Assembly (NCBI RefSeq): GCF_003333305.1
Contig: NZ_QOLD01000045.1
Span: 1 to 64,000 of the forward strand
Origin: Candidatus Colwellia aromaticivorans
GTDB taxonomy: Bacteria > Pseudomonadota > Gammaproteobacteria > Enterobacterales > Alteromonadaceae
Length of the DNA stretch: 64,000 bases
Reading direction: 5' to 3'
Shown here piece by piece: positions 45,448 to 53,771 of the stretch (the stretch's first letter is position 1; each line of letters starts with the position of its first letter). Both the position numbers and the translations under genes were made by a program. The notes below the pieces were generated by a model. It was given only the letters and a program-made list of their open reading frames with translations. It was not told the origin of the DNA and did no database searches.

Positions 45448-46258
45448 GGTGAACACCTCTAGCGATTAATTTATCTAATGGCCTAAAAATTAAGTTCTCA
45501 ATCACTAACACGATAGAAATAAAAGCAAAGGTATAAGCGAGAATCCCAGCAATATCAAAAAACTGAAATAAGGTGTTTAAGGCAAAGCCAACGCCGTCAC
45601 TTCGTCCTAACAGTTCAACCACTAAGACAATTTTCCATATTAAAGATAAACCTGCGCGTGCTGACGCCATAATGTAGGGATAAAGTTGTGGTAAAAATAC
45701 TTTAAAAAAAGTTTTACTTAAAGATAATTTATACACTTTCGCAACATTGAGTAAATCTTCATCTACCACACGGGCGCCTTCTCTTATCATGACAACAACG
45801 GTGGGTATTTTATTAATAACTACCGCAGTTATTGCGGCTGATTCAACCAAGCCAAACCAGATATAACACAGTAAAATAGTCACTAGGGCAGGGATATTAA
45901 GGGCGATGATGAGCAAGGTGTCGGTTAACTGATTAAGTCGCTCACTGGTACCCATTAAAATACCGATAAAAACACCTAAAATCATCGCTATGGTAAAGCT
46001 GATTAATACACGAGTTAAGGTAACCGCGAGATTGGCTAGCATATCACCTTGAAAAAAATGATAAATAAAGCTTTCTAATACAATGAATAATGAAGGGAAA
46101 TCAGCGCTATTGACGAACCAAGCGATACTTTGCCACGCGCTAGCGATGATTATTAACATTAATAATCGGCCATATACTGGTGATGTCAATATGGACATTA
46201 ACAATGTAAATAACCGGCTTGTTAATGCTTGCTCGTTAGAATGTGTGTTAATAGTCAA
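45434..46258 (-). CDS. ABC importer permease (SsuC/TauC type)
   Basis: The 274-residue protein has about six membrane helices and the inner-membrane EAA loop region (VYKLSLSKTFFKVFLPQLYPYIMASARAGLSLIWKIVLVVEL, around residue 175-215), typical of BPD_transp_1 permeases. The start is TTG 46258 with AGGA four bases before it; it lies five bases after the binding-protein stop. It is the inner-membrane channel of the three-gene importer. Confidence 0.88.
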   Translation of the reverse strand: MTINTHSNEQALTSRLFTLLMSILTSPVYGRLLMLIIIASAWQSIAWFVNSADFPSLFIVLESFIYHFFQGDMLANLAVTLTRVLISFTIAMILGVFIGILMGTSERLNQLTDTLLIIALNIPALVTILLCYIWFGLVESAAITAVVINKIPTVVVMIREGARVVDEDLLNVAKVYKLSLSKTFFKVFLPQLYPYIMASARAGLSLIWKIVLVVELLGRSDGVGFALNTLFQFFDIAGILAYTFAFISIVLVIENLIFRPLDKLIARGVHHDRT

Positions 46259-46263
46259 TTATC

Positions 46264-47319
46264 CTATTTAAGCGGACATGTTATTTGATGACCTATTAAG
46301 TCGTCGGCAATCTTTTTGTCAAAAGATGGATTCACTTTATTTGTTTTCCAAAAAGTACCTTCTGCCAATATTGTTGCTTTACCCACTAAATTTCTGCCAC
46401 CTTGCTCTGCTAAAACAGAGAATATTTGCTTACTTGCCTTAATTTCTTCAGGTCCAAATTTATCTAGTAATCGAATTCTGTATTCATTTTTTAGGGCTAG
46501 AAAAACTTTGTCATTTTCTGCTTTGATTAAAGGGCGTATTCTTTGCCACTCATCATCACAGTATAGTAATAACTGTTGGGCTTCTTTAGAGGCTTGTAGA
46601 AAACTGGTTAATTTTTGCTTGTGTTCAATCGCCCATGCTTGCTCGAACACCCATCCCAGTAATGGCACTTTATTGGTTATGCCTAACTCAGCTAGCATTT
46701 CTGGCACACTTACCAATAGTTTGAAGCCATTAGCACTTAATCTAGCATTGTAATGCCAAAAGTTGATTGCTGCATCTACAGCATCTCGTTCCATTAAGCG
46801 GTTTAGTAATGGCGGTGTTGCGAACACCATTTCAGCACTATCTTTAATGTTCAGCTGATATTTTTTTTGTGCATACGATTGTAATAGTAACCAATTTTTA
46901 TCAACTGATCCGCCAGCTACGCCAATTTTAGTTTGAGTTAGGTCATTTAGTGATTTTGCAGTAGAGTCACCGGCAACGTACAAGCCGCCAGAGGCAATTG
47001 ATGTGGGAACTAAGGTATAATTTTTATCATTAAAGCGTTGTCGATTTACCCATAACCAATCACTGAGAATAATATCAACCGCTTTACTTTGCAGTGCCAC
47101 TGCAGAGGCATTTTTATTACTTAACGGCATTACCTGTAGATTGAAATTATATTTTTTATCTAATTGATAATGTTTTATTACCGCTATTTCCCAATTAACG
47201 GTGCCATACTTTAATACCCCTACACGTACTTTTGGCAAGTCTGCATAAGTATTGGCATTAATTGTGAGACAGCTAAAGCAAATAATAAAGAATAATAAAC
47301 GAATAGGGGAAGTATACAT
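46264..47319 (-). CDS. ABC importer periplasmic binding protein (NMT1/SsuA-like)
   Basis: From ATG 47319 (an upstream GTG at 47328 is possible) the protein has a signal peptide (about residues 1-25, LLFFIICFSCLTINANTYA) and an SsuA-like binding fold: VRVGVLKYGTVNWEIAVIKHY, then ALQSKAVDIILSDWLWVNRQRF and GVAGGSVDKNWLLLQSYA. Ligand is not known. Its neighbours are the permease and ATPase downstream and a TonB receptor upstream, which suggests that this system and the receptor import the same compound through both membranes. Confidence 0.85.
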   Translation of the reverse strand: MYTSPIRLLFFIICFSCLTINANTYADLPKVRVGVLKYGTVNWEIAVIKHYQLDKKYNFNLQVMPLSNKNASAVALQSKAVDIILSDWLWVNRQRFNDKNYTLVPTSIASGGLYVAGDSTAKSLNDLTQTKIGVAGGSVDKNWLLLQSYAQKKYQLNIKDSAEMVFATPPLLNRLMERDAVDAAINFWHYNARLSANGFKLLVSVPEMLAELGITNKVPLLGWVFEQAWAIEHKQKLTSFLQASKEAQQLLLYCDDEWQRIRPLIKAENDKVFLALKNEYRIRLLDKFGPEEIKASKQIFSVLAEQGGRNLVGKATILAEGTFWKTNKVNPSFDKKIADDLIGHQITCPLK

Positions 47320-47346
47320 TAATAACACCAGATAATTAAAAGAAGG

Positions 47347-47379
47347 AGAGATATTTGCACTAAACAGGCAAATATCTCT
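47347..47379. terminator. Hairpin between the TonB receptor and the importer
   Basis: AGAGATATTTGC at 47347-47358 pairs perfectly with GCAAATATCTCT at 47368-47379. On the minus strand the following bases are CCTTCTTTTA, a modest T-tract. It lies between the receptor stop and the binding-protein start and probably reduces but does not abolish read-through. Confidence 0.55.
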
Positions 47380-47385
47380 TTATTA

Positions 47386-49698
47386 CTAGAACTTGTAATT
47401 AACACCTACTGAGAAGGATCTCGGTCTAGCAGGTCCAACAAAGTATGGCTCTTCAACGTCGGGATAAAAATCTTCTAACACTTCATCGGCTTCGCCATAA
47501 GTACCAAATGTTTCATATTGATGATCAAATACATTATCTACTTTCGCAGATAAATTTAATTGACTCGTTATTTGGTAAGAAAAATACACGTTAACTAAAG
47601 AATATGCTGATATTTTTTTGTTTTCATTGGCTTCATCACCACGATAGTAAGAATCAGAAGAATATAATAATTCTGTACCTACACTGATGTCTTGATTAAT
47701 TTGCCAATCCGCATGCAGCTTAAACTGATGTTGTGGTTGACCAGGAATGACATCTCCAGGGCTAACTTGACGATTTGCGCCAAGTGGGTTTACTGGGCTA
47801 AATGATACAAAAGGTGACTCAAAAGTTGCCTTTAAGTAATTATAGCTAGTGCCTACAGTAACTTCATCAAATGCTACTGAGTATGCTAACTCTACCCCTT
47901 GGCGTAGTACTTTATCAATATTGACAAAATAACCCTCTGAAGACGTTGAGCCCGCTTGTTGGAAAATTATGTCATCAATCGTTTTCGTTGAAAACAAAGT
48001 AGCGATGGCTGATACCGAATCAGTATTATATTGTATTGATGCTTCAACTGTTTTAGCCACAACTTGTTCAAGCGGAGGATCAGCAACAAAGCCGTTGGGT
48101 AATTTACACGGGTCATCTTCATCAGCACAACTTAACTCAGCAGGGCTAGGTACGCGCGAAGATTCGCTGTAACTAAGTTTGGCACTAAACTCATTGTTTA
48201 TTTTATAATCAAGACCGACAGCAGGGTTAAAGCGATTAAATTTATGGTTTCCATCAAGAGAGCCTTCACCGTCATCGATAATATCATTCATAATAATGTG
48301 GCTATTATTGTAACGACCAGCAATATTTAGCGTTAGCCCATAGTTAAAAGCCATTGAATAAGAGGCAAAGGCATATTGTTGCTTAGTGGTAACATCTAAG
48401 CGTACTTGTGACTCGCTATCAAAAAAGCCGGTTGCTGATACTGAACGATCATCTTCAGCAGAATCGTTATTAAGAATGCCAAATTGAGTATTACTATTAA
48501 AGCTTATATCGGCTTTATCCATTCCTAAGCCAAAAATAAATTCTTGTTCAAAATTATCAAAGCTTGTTACATGGATCAATTGAGTAGCAAAACCATAGCT
48601 GGTATTATCGGTAGCTCCATCATTGAGTGTGCCATCAACTTCATCTGGGTCAATAGTTGAAATATCACTAAATAAAGTCCCTTCATCGTAACCGACAAAA
48701 TCAACCATGGTTAACGAGCCGTCGTCTTCATCTTCTTCACAAAGCGTTTCACCAGCGCCAAAGTCGCAATCTTCATAATCACTGTCATCACCATTGATGG
48801 AATTGATTTTATTTTGGCGATAATATGCATTGGCTTGCACAGATAAATTGTCATTAATGACAGAGTCGCTAGAAATACTAATTAATTGATAATCGTTGTT
48901 AGTTCTGTCTGGGTGAGTATAAACTGTTTCACGGCCTTCAATAGCTATTAGTTCTTCAGGTGCTGCGCCATTGCCAGTCATCTCATTATCATTCGCAGCA
49001 AGTAATAACTCAAAATAATTATCGTCGTCTTGAAAGCTAAATGAGGCTAATGCTTGTTTTAATTCACTTTGAGAAAAATCACGCCAACCATCTTCTTTGT
49101 AGCTGTTAGCAATAAAATAATATCCCCAGTTACCGTTGTTACCGCCTGATTGTACTGTGTATTGTTGTTGACCAAAGCTGCCAAAACGAACATCAGCTTC
49201 ATTTGTCGTATAGTTAAAGCCGTTTTTAGTTTTCAGTGATAAGGCACCACCTAAGGTGTTTTGCCCGAAAGCTGGGTTAGAACCAGAGTACAAAGCAACA
49301 CTATCTAGCGCAGCTAAAGGAATTAGATCCCAGTTAACGGTATCGCCAAAAGGTTCATTAAATCTTACCCCGTTTAAATAAACAGAAATACCTTGTGGCA
49401 AGCCTAATAGAGGTGAAGCAGTGAAGCCGCGATATTGAACATCAGGTTGGAAAGGGTTATTTTGCACATCACTGATAGTTACACTGACCAATTGATTTCT
49501 CATGTGATCAGCAAGTGATGTAGCTTGGGCACGAGTGATGTCTTCAGTGCTTATAAACTGCGCGCTACCGATGATATTTGCATCTGTAGCTATATTGCTT
49601 GATAGCGGTGTTTGTCCAATAACGCTGATTTTTTCAATATCATCAGCTAATACGGGTAAGGCACAAAGTAAACTCGTTAGAGCAAAAATGCGGTTCAT
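47386..49698 (-). CDS. TonB-dependent outer-membrane receptor
   Basis: The 770-residue protein has a signal peptide (residues 1-18), a plug domain with the early QYRGFTASPLLGLPQGISVYLNGVRFNEPFGDTVNWDLIP region, and a beta-barrel ending in YKF. A TonB box resembling EKISVIG lies at residues 22-28. An extracellular loop at about residues 300-327 is extremely acidic (GDDSDYEDCDFGAGETLCEE, then DEDDGS) with two cysteines. It imports a scarce ligand with energy from TonB. The acidic loop could favour cation or cation-complex binding; the ligand may be a metallophore, a lanthanide complex or PQQ itself. It stands just upstream of an ABC importer, with a partial terminator between. Confidence 0.88.
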   Translation of the reverse strand: MNRIFALTSLLCALPVLADDIEKISVIGQTPLSSNIATDANIIGSAQFISTEDITRAQATSLADHMRNQLVSVTISDVQNNPFQPDVQYRGFTASPLLGLPQGISVYLNGVRFNEPFGDTVNWDLIPLAALDSVALYSGSNPAFGQNTLGGALSLKTKNGFNYTTNEADVRFGSFGQQQYTVQSGGNNGNWGYYFIANSYKEDGWRDFSQSELKQALASFSFQDDDNYFELLLAANDNEMTGNGAAPEELIAIEGRETVYTHPDRTNNDYQLISISSDSVINDNLSVQANAYYRQNKINSINGDDSDYEDCDFGAGETLCEEDEDDGSLTMVDFVGYDEGTLFSDISTIDPDEVDGTLNDGATDNTSYGFATQLIHVTSFDNFEQEFIFGLGMDKADISFNSNTQFGILNNDSAEDDRSVSATGFFDSESQVRLDVTTKQQYAFASYSMAFNYGLTLNIAGRYNNSHIIMNDIIDDGEGSLDGNHKFNRFNPAVGLDYKINNEFSAKLSYSESSRVPSPAELSCADEDDPCKLPNGFVADPPLEQVVAKTVEASIQYNTDSVSAIATLFSTKTIDDIIFQQAGSTSSEGYFVNIDKVLRQGVELAYSVAFDEVTVGTSYNYLKATFESPFVSFSPVNPLGANRQVSPGDVIPGQPQHQFKLHADWQINQDISVGTELLYSSDSYYRGDEANENKKISAYSLVNVYFSYQITSQLNLSAKVDNVFDHQYETFGTYGEADEVLEDFYPDVEEPYFVGPARPRSFSVGVNYKF

Positions 49699-49839
49699 TA
49701 TTATTCCTAAATTATAAATTCACTCATAATGTAACGTGAATAACTAAGTAATGGTATATTTCAAAGACTTTGCCATACAAAACAAATCCATATAATACCT
49801 TATAAAACAAATGGTTGGTTGGTGTGTGCTGCAAGACCC

Positions 49840-49855
49840 TCCTACTAAGGTAGGA
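49840..49855. promoter_or_regulatory. Perfect inverted repeat upstream of the TonB receptor gene
   Basis: TCCTACTAAGGTAGGA at 49840-49855 has 6-bp arms with a four-base centre. It lies between the end of the histidine kinase gene and the start of the TonB receptor gene, 142 bases before the latter. It shares CCTACT with the site upstream of pqqA. It could be an operator or a weak terminator of the kinase gene; no T-run follows. Confidence 0.4.
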
Positions 49856-49906
49856 AGACTTTACAACTAATTTTATCAAGAGAATACGGTACAGTCCCCC
49901 TGATAG

Positions 49907-52456
49907 TTACCGTAACAAATGTAACATGGTTGTTTTTAGTTTCATTGGTTTTACTGGTTTATTTAGCAGTAAAACACCTGCCTTTGCTACTTCGTTTTTC
50001 AGTGATTTACTATAGTTTGCGGTGATCATTAATGTAGGTATTGATAATGCTCGCCCCTTATTAATAACGTTAGCAGCAGAAAAACCGGTTTCATCGTTAT
50101 CTAAATGGTAGTCGACAATTAAAATATCAGCATGATCTTGAACAATGTCGACTTGTTGCTTAAGGTGATCAAGGCTTAGCGCGGTTATTACAGTACAATT
50201 CCACCCGCCAAGTAAACGAGCCATACCATCACATATATTGGCATCATTATCGATAACCCAAATAGTGCGCCCTGCTAAATCAGTGTTTTGTAATATTTGG
50301 GAAGGAAGAGAATCATCAGCACAGAGCTGATCAATTGTTCCTATGGGTACTTGAATTGAAAACATCGATCCTTTGCCCTGAACGGAATCAACTTTAATCT
50401 GATGATTTAGTACTTTAGCTATTTTATCTACGATAGCTAAGCCTAAGCCTAAACCATTTCTAAAGGCTACTTTGGATGATTTAAGTCGTTTGAATTCTTG
50501 AAAAATCTCGTTGATTTTCTCTTTAGCTATACCAACACCATTATCCCACACTTCAATTGAAACTGTGTCACCTTGTCTTCTACAGCCAAGTAATACCTTG
50601 CCATTTTCTGTGTATCTAAAGGCATTGGAAAGAAAATTACGTAATACGCGCGCTAATAAAACACTATCACTATGTACTATTATATCAGTAGTGACGTAAT
50701 GTAAATTTACATCATACTCATGTGATTGTTGTTGATATTCATTGGCTAAGTTATCAAGTAAGTCAGCCAATTTAAAAGAAGATTTATCTGCTCGAACAAC
50801 ACCGGCATCAAGCTTAGAAATATCGACTAAGGTACAAATTAAATTTTCTAAGTCACTGAGCGAAGCGTCAACAGAGTTCACAATAGGTTCTAAACTGGTG
50901 TTTAGTACTTGCTCTGATAGGGAGCTATTAAATAATTGCGCAGCATTTAAAGGTTGTAATAAATCATGGCTAACGGCAGCGAGAAATTTTGTTTTAGACA
51001 TGTTAGCTTCGTCTGCTTGTTTGATTGCTGTGACTAAACTAACTTGTGCTTGTCGGTGGCCTTCTATTTCTGTCTGCAATTGGGAGGTACGCTCTTGTAC
51101 GCCAACTTCTAATAAATCATGTGCTTTTTGTAGAGCCAAGGCATTCTTTTTTCGCTCGGTAACATCACGTATAAGCACAAAGAAACCAAGTACTTTACCT
51201 TCAATATCAATATTGGGTACATAGGACTTAAATAAATAACAAAGCTCGCCTGCTAGGTTTTTTTCTTCGGTTTCAAAACTAACACTTTTTCCGGAAAGTG
51301 CCTTACTAACGTATCGCTTTACTTGACTAAAATCAAAATTAGTTCGTTCTTGGTGATCTTCTAACCCATAAAGTTCTGATGCAGAATGACCATACCAATT
51401 GAGATAAACTTTGTTAGTAAATTGAAATTTAAGATCTGCTCCTACGTAAGCAATCATAGCGGGCACGTTATCTGTGATTAAGCGCAACCAACGTTCACTC
51501 TTTTTCAATGACTCAGCATAACGATGTCGCTCAGTAATATCAGTGTATGTTTTGATTGATTTACCGTTCTTTAAGTGATGCTCTCTTATTTCTACAACCG
51601 TACCATTTGATAACGTTTGTACATGGTAAGCGTGTTCTTTTTTGGGCTCTAAATCAAGTTCAGTTAAATTACTGAGATTTGATAAATAGGGTTTCTCATT
51701 GAGTAAAATTGGCGATAGTTGACTTATTTGTGCAAAGCGATTGTTCCACACTTCGATGTATCGCTGACTACTAAGTAACACGACACCTTGAGAAAGGTTA
51801 TTAACTAAACTTTGTAATAAGAAAGAGGTGTTGGCCATGCCTTCTTCATATCGAACATTCTCGGCGGTTTTTAATGCTGTAACATCGCTATAAAGCATTA
51901 CCCAACCACCTTCCATCGTGCGGCGCTCATTTAATTGAAACCATCGACCATTTGATAATTTATAGATAGGATTACTATTATGGGCATCACCGGGATAAAC
52001 ATGGCGAATAATGCCACGATTTTTTGCTCTGTCTTTTAAGTCTTTAAGGTTCACACCAACATCAGTAGATAGGCCTAAACTTTGCCAAAAAGAAGAAAAA
52101 TTACTATTTTGTAAAATGATTCTGCCATCACTATCTAGCAAAACAAATGCTTCAGAGATACTCTCAATGGCATCAATAAAGCGTTGTTTAAATATGTTGG
52201 CAGTATTATTTGCTTGTGTTAACGCGCGGTTACTACGTTCTAATTTTGCTAAGGTATTTTTTAGTTCATGGGTTTTTTGTCTGACCTGTTGCGATAAGTT
52301 TACTGAGTGTTCAAAGGCATCGTAAGGGGCAAAATGATTACCATGGTTTTCTACCCGTTCCATCAAGGCATGGTTGATTTTTTTTAATTGTCTATTTTGT
52401 TCTTTGAGTTGTGCTATTTGATCAACTAATGAGTCTTCTTTATAGATGTCATTCAT
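49907..52456 (-). CDS. Hybrid histidine kinase with PAS domains (NahK/ErcS'-like)
   Basis: I take ATG 52454-52456, which follows AAGGAGG at ideal spacing, giving 849 residues. A coiled coil and N-terminal PAS domains (about residues 95-440; three units, including FIDAIESISEAFVLLDSDGRIILQNSNF and RWLRLITDNVPAMIAYVGADL) precede the kinase core. The phospho-acceptor His is in FLAAVSHDLLQPLN (about 492), followed by HATPase (VWDNGVGIA, GLGLGLAI) and a C-terminal receiver (LIVDYHLD, Asp about 781). No membrane segment is seen. The gene overlaps the FIST-domain gene by eight bases, the arrangement of nosP-nahK (PA1975-PA1976) in Pseudomonas aeruginosa, where this kinase is tied to ethanol oxidation and NO sensing. 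Confidence 0.9.
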   Translation of the reverse strand: MNDIYKEDSLVDQIAQLKEQNRQLKKINHALMERVENHGNHFAPYDAFEHSVNLSQQVRQKTHELKNTLAKLERSNRALTQANNTANIFKQRFIDAIESISEAFVLLDSDGRIILQNSNFSSFWQSLGLSTDVGVNLKDLKDRAKNRGIIRHVYPGDAHNSNPIYKLSNGRWFQLNERRTMEGGWVMLYSDVTALKTAENVRYEEGMANTSFLLQSLVNNLSQGVVLLSSQRYIEVWNNRFAQISQLSPILLNEKPYLSNLSNLTELDLEPKKEHAYHVQTLSNGTVVEIREHHLKNGKSIKTYTDITERHRYAESLKKSERWLRLITDNVPAMIAYVGADLKFQFTNKVYLNWYGHSASELYGLEDHQERTNFDFSQVKRYVSKALSGKSVSFETEEKNLAGELCYLFKSYVPNIDIEGKVLGFFVLIRDVTERKKNALALQKAHDLLEVGVQERTSQLQTEIEGHRQAQVSLVTAIKQADEANMSKTKFLAAVSHDLLQPLNAAQLFNSSLSEQVLNTSLEPIVNSVDASLSDLENLICTLVDISKLDAGVVRADKSSFKLADLLDNLANEYQQQSHEYDVNLHYVTTDIIVHSDSVLLARVLRNFLSNAFRYTENGKVLLGCRRQGDTVSIEVWDNGVGIAKEKINEIFQEFKRLKSSKVAFRNGLGLGLAIVDKIAKVLNHQIKVDSVQGKGSMFSIQVPIGTIDQLCADDSLPSQILQNTDLAGRTIWVIDNDANICDGMARLLGGWNCTVITALSLDHLKQQVDIVQDHADILIVDYHLDNDETGFSAANVINKGRALSIPTLMITANYSKSLKNEVAKAGVLLLNKPVKPMKLKTTMLHLLR

Positions 52457-53615
52457 TAACGTTATCCTCCTTAGTCTCATTTTCTGCAATAAAAACGCCT
52501 GCAAAAGTTTGGTTTAAGTGAATGCCATTAATATGTTCACCATAGCTGTTAAAACCTGCGATGTTATATTTGGTATATAAGGCTTTTGCTTGCTCGCCTA
52601 ATTCTTTTTGTTCGATTTCTATACGACGTAAAAAGCAACAGCAGCCAAGCACTAACTCAGATTTTCCTAAGCGTTGGGTAATATTTTCTAGCTTATTGTT
52701 CAATGAATTAAAAATATCGTCCATTTCAACTGCAGTAAGCACAATACCAACATCAATCGCACAATAAAAAGTTAAACTAAAATCGTCTACATTGACCTTT
52801 TGTATAGAACGAATATAGTATTGCCCGCCTACTTTTACCGCAACGGGGTGAAGGGAAAACACTTCCGGTGTTAAATCATTTATATCTATGTTGAGTAATT
52901 TAGCGTATTCAATTGCTGCAGGCATTGCATTGAGTTCGTATACTGTTCTATTTTCAACATCGGCTTCGGTTACCACGAGTTTTTCTGTAGGGCATTTAAT
53001 ATGATTGCAATTAAATACTTCAAAGTCACATTTTGTATTAACCAAAATGACAATGGCAGCCTGTTGATGAAATGTATTTTGGTAAAAAACGTGCGTGTTG
53101 GCTAAATTAACATCATCACCCGCTGAGCCGCCGAAATGTGGAATACCATAAGTAGCAGAATTTAAAGTCTGTAAAAACTGTTCTTCTTTTGTTGATAATC
53201 CATCGAGTAAAGTGAGTAGAAAGCTATTTTTTTGTATGGGCGCAAATTCTTTCAAGCAGCACTGTTCAGTGAGTTCATTCATCGTGGTTTGTGCATCAAC
53301 AATATCAAAATCCCCTATAGACTCGATTGCTTTAGCACTAATGGTAAAGTATTTACCAGAAAAACCTATGGCTACAATTGAGTTTTGTTCACAGCCATCA
53401 CGGGTAAATTCACCTGCAGTGGTGCACCCTACAATATCGATATTCTTAAAGCATTGCGTCATTGCTGCTGCTAATTCATCTAACTGATAGACAGCTGAAC
53501 AGTAAAATAGTACAAAGTCTATATCAGGATGATTTAATTGTTGCCGCAGTTCTTTACTGGCTTGTAACGCATTAATTGATTTACTAACAGCGACTATTGT
53601 TTTTATATTTGTCAT
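52449..53615 (-). CDS. FIST-domain sensor protein (NosP-like)
   Basis: The 388-residue protein has the FIST N domain, with VGCTTAGEF (about residue 62-70) and the FGGSAGDD motif (about 158-165), then the FIST C domain. NosP of Pseudomonas and Vibrio is a haem-binding FIST protein that senses nitric oxide and controls the linked kinase. The overlap with the kinase gene points to the same role. The haem ligand cannot be identified from sequence alone. The NosR-like gene ends 156 bases upstream, so it may be the first gene of its own unit. Confidence 0.88.
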   Translation of the reverse strand: MTNIKTIVAVSKSINALQASKELRQQLNHPDIDFVLFYCSAVYQLDELAAAMTQCFKNIDIVGCTTAGEFTRDGCEQNSIVAIGFSGKYFTISAKAIESIGDFDIVDAQTTMNELTEQCCLKEFAPIQKNSFLLTLLDGLSTKEEQFLQTLNSATYGIPHFGGSAGDDVNLANTHVFYQNTFHQQAAIVILVNTKCDFEVFNCNHIKCPTEKLVVTEADVENRTVYELNAMPAAIEYAKLLNIDINDLTPEVFSLHPVAVKVGGQYYIRSIQKVNVDDFSLTFYCAIDVGIVLTAVEMDDIFNSLNNKLENITQRLGKSELVLGCCCFLRRIEIEQKELGEQAKALYTKYNIAGFNSYGEHINGIHLNQTFAGVFIAENETKEDNVNE

Positions 53616-53771
53616 GACTCTGCCTAATAGGGTTACGTTTTTACATGTCTAAGTAAATTAATCGGGAAAAACTTACTATTGACAAGGAAAGTCATTTTAA
53701 TGGTCTTTTAGGCTTAAAGTCCACTTTTAAAGATAATAGCCTTTTGGCAAAAGAGGTCGAAGATACTGCTA

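Noticed and set aside
49840-49855. Terminator for the hybrid kinase gene
   Set aside because: The stem has only six pairs and no T-run; kept as a possible operator with low confidence.
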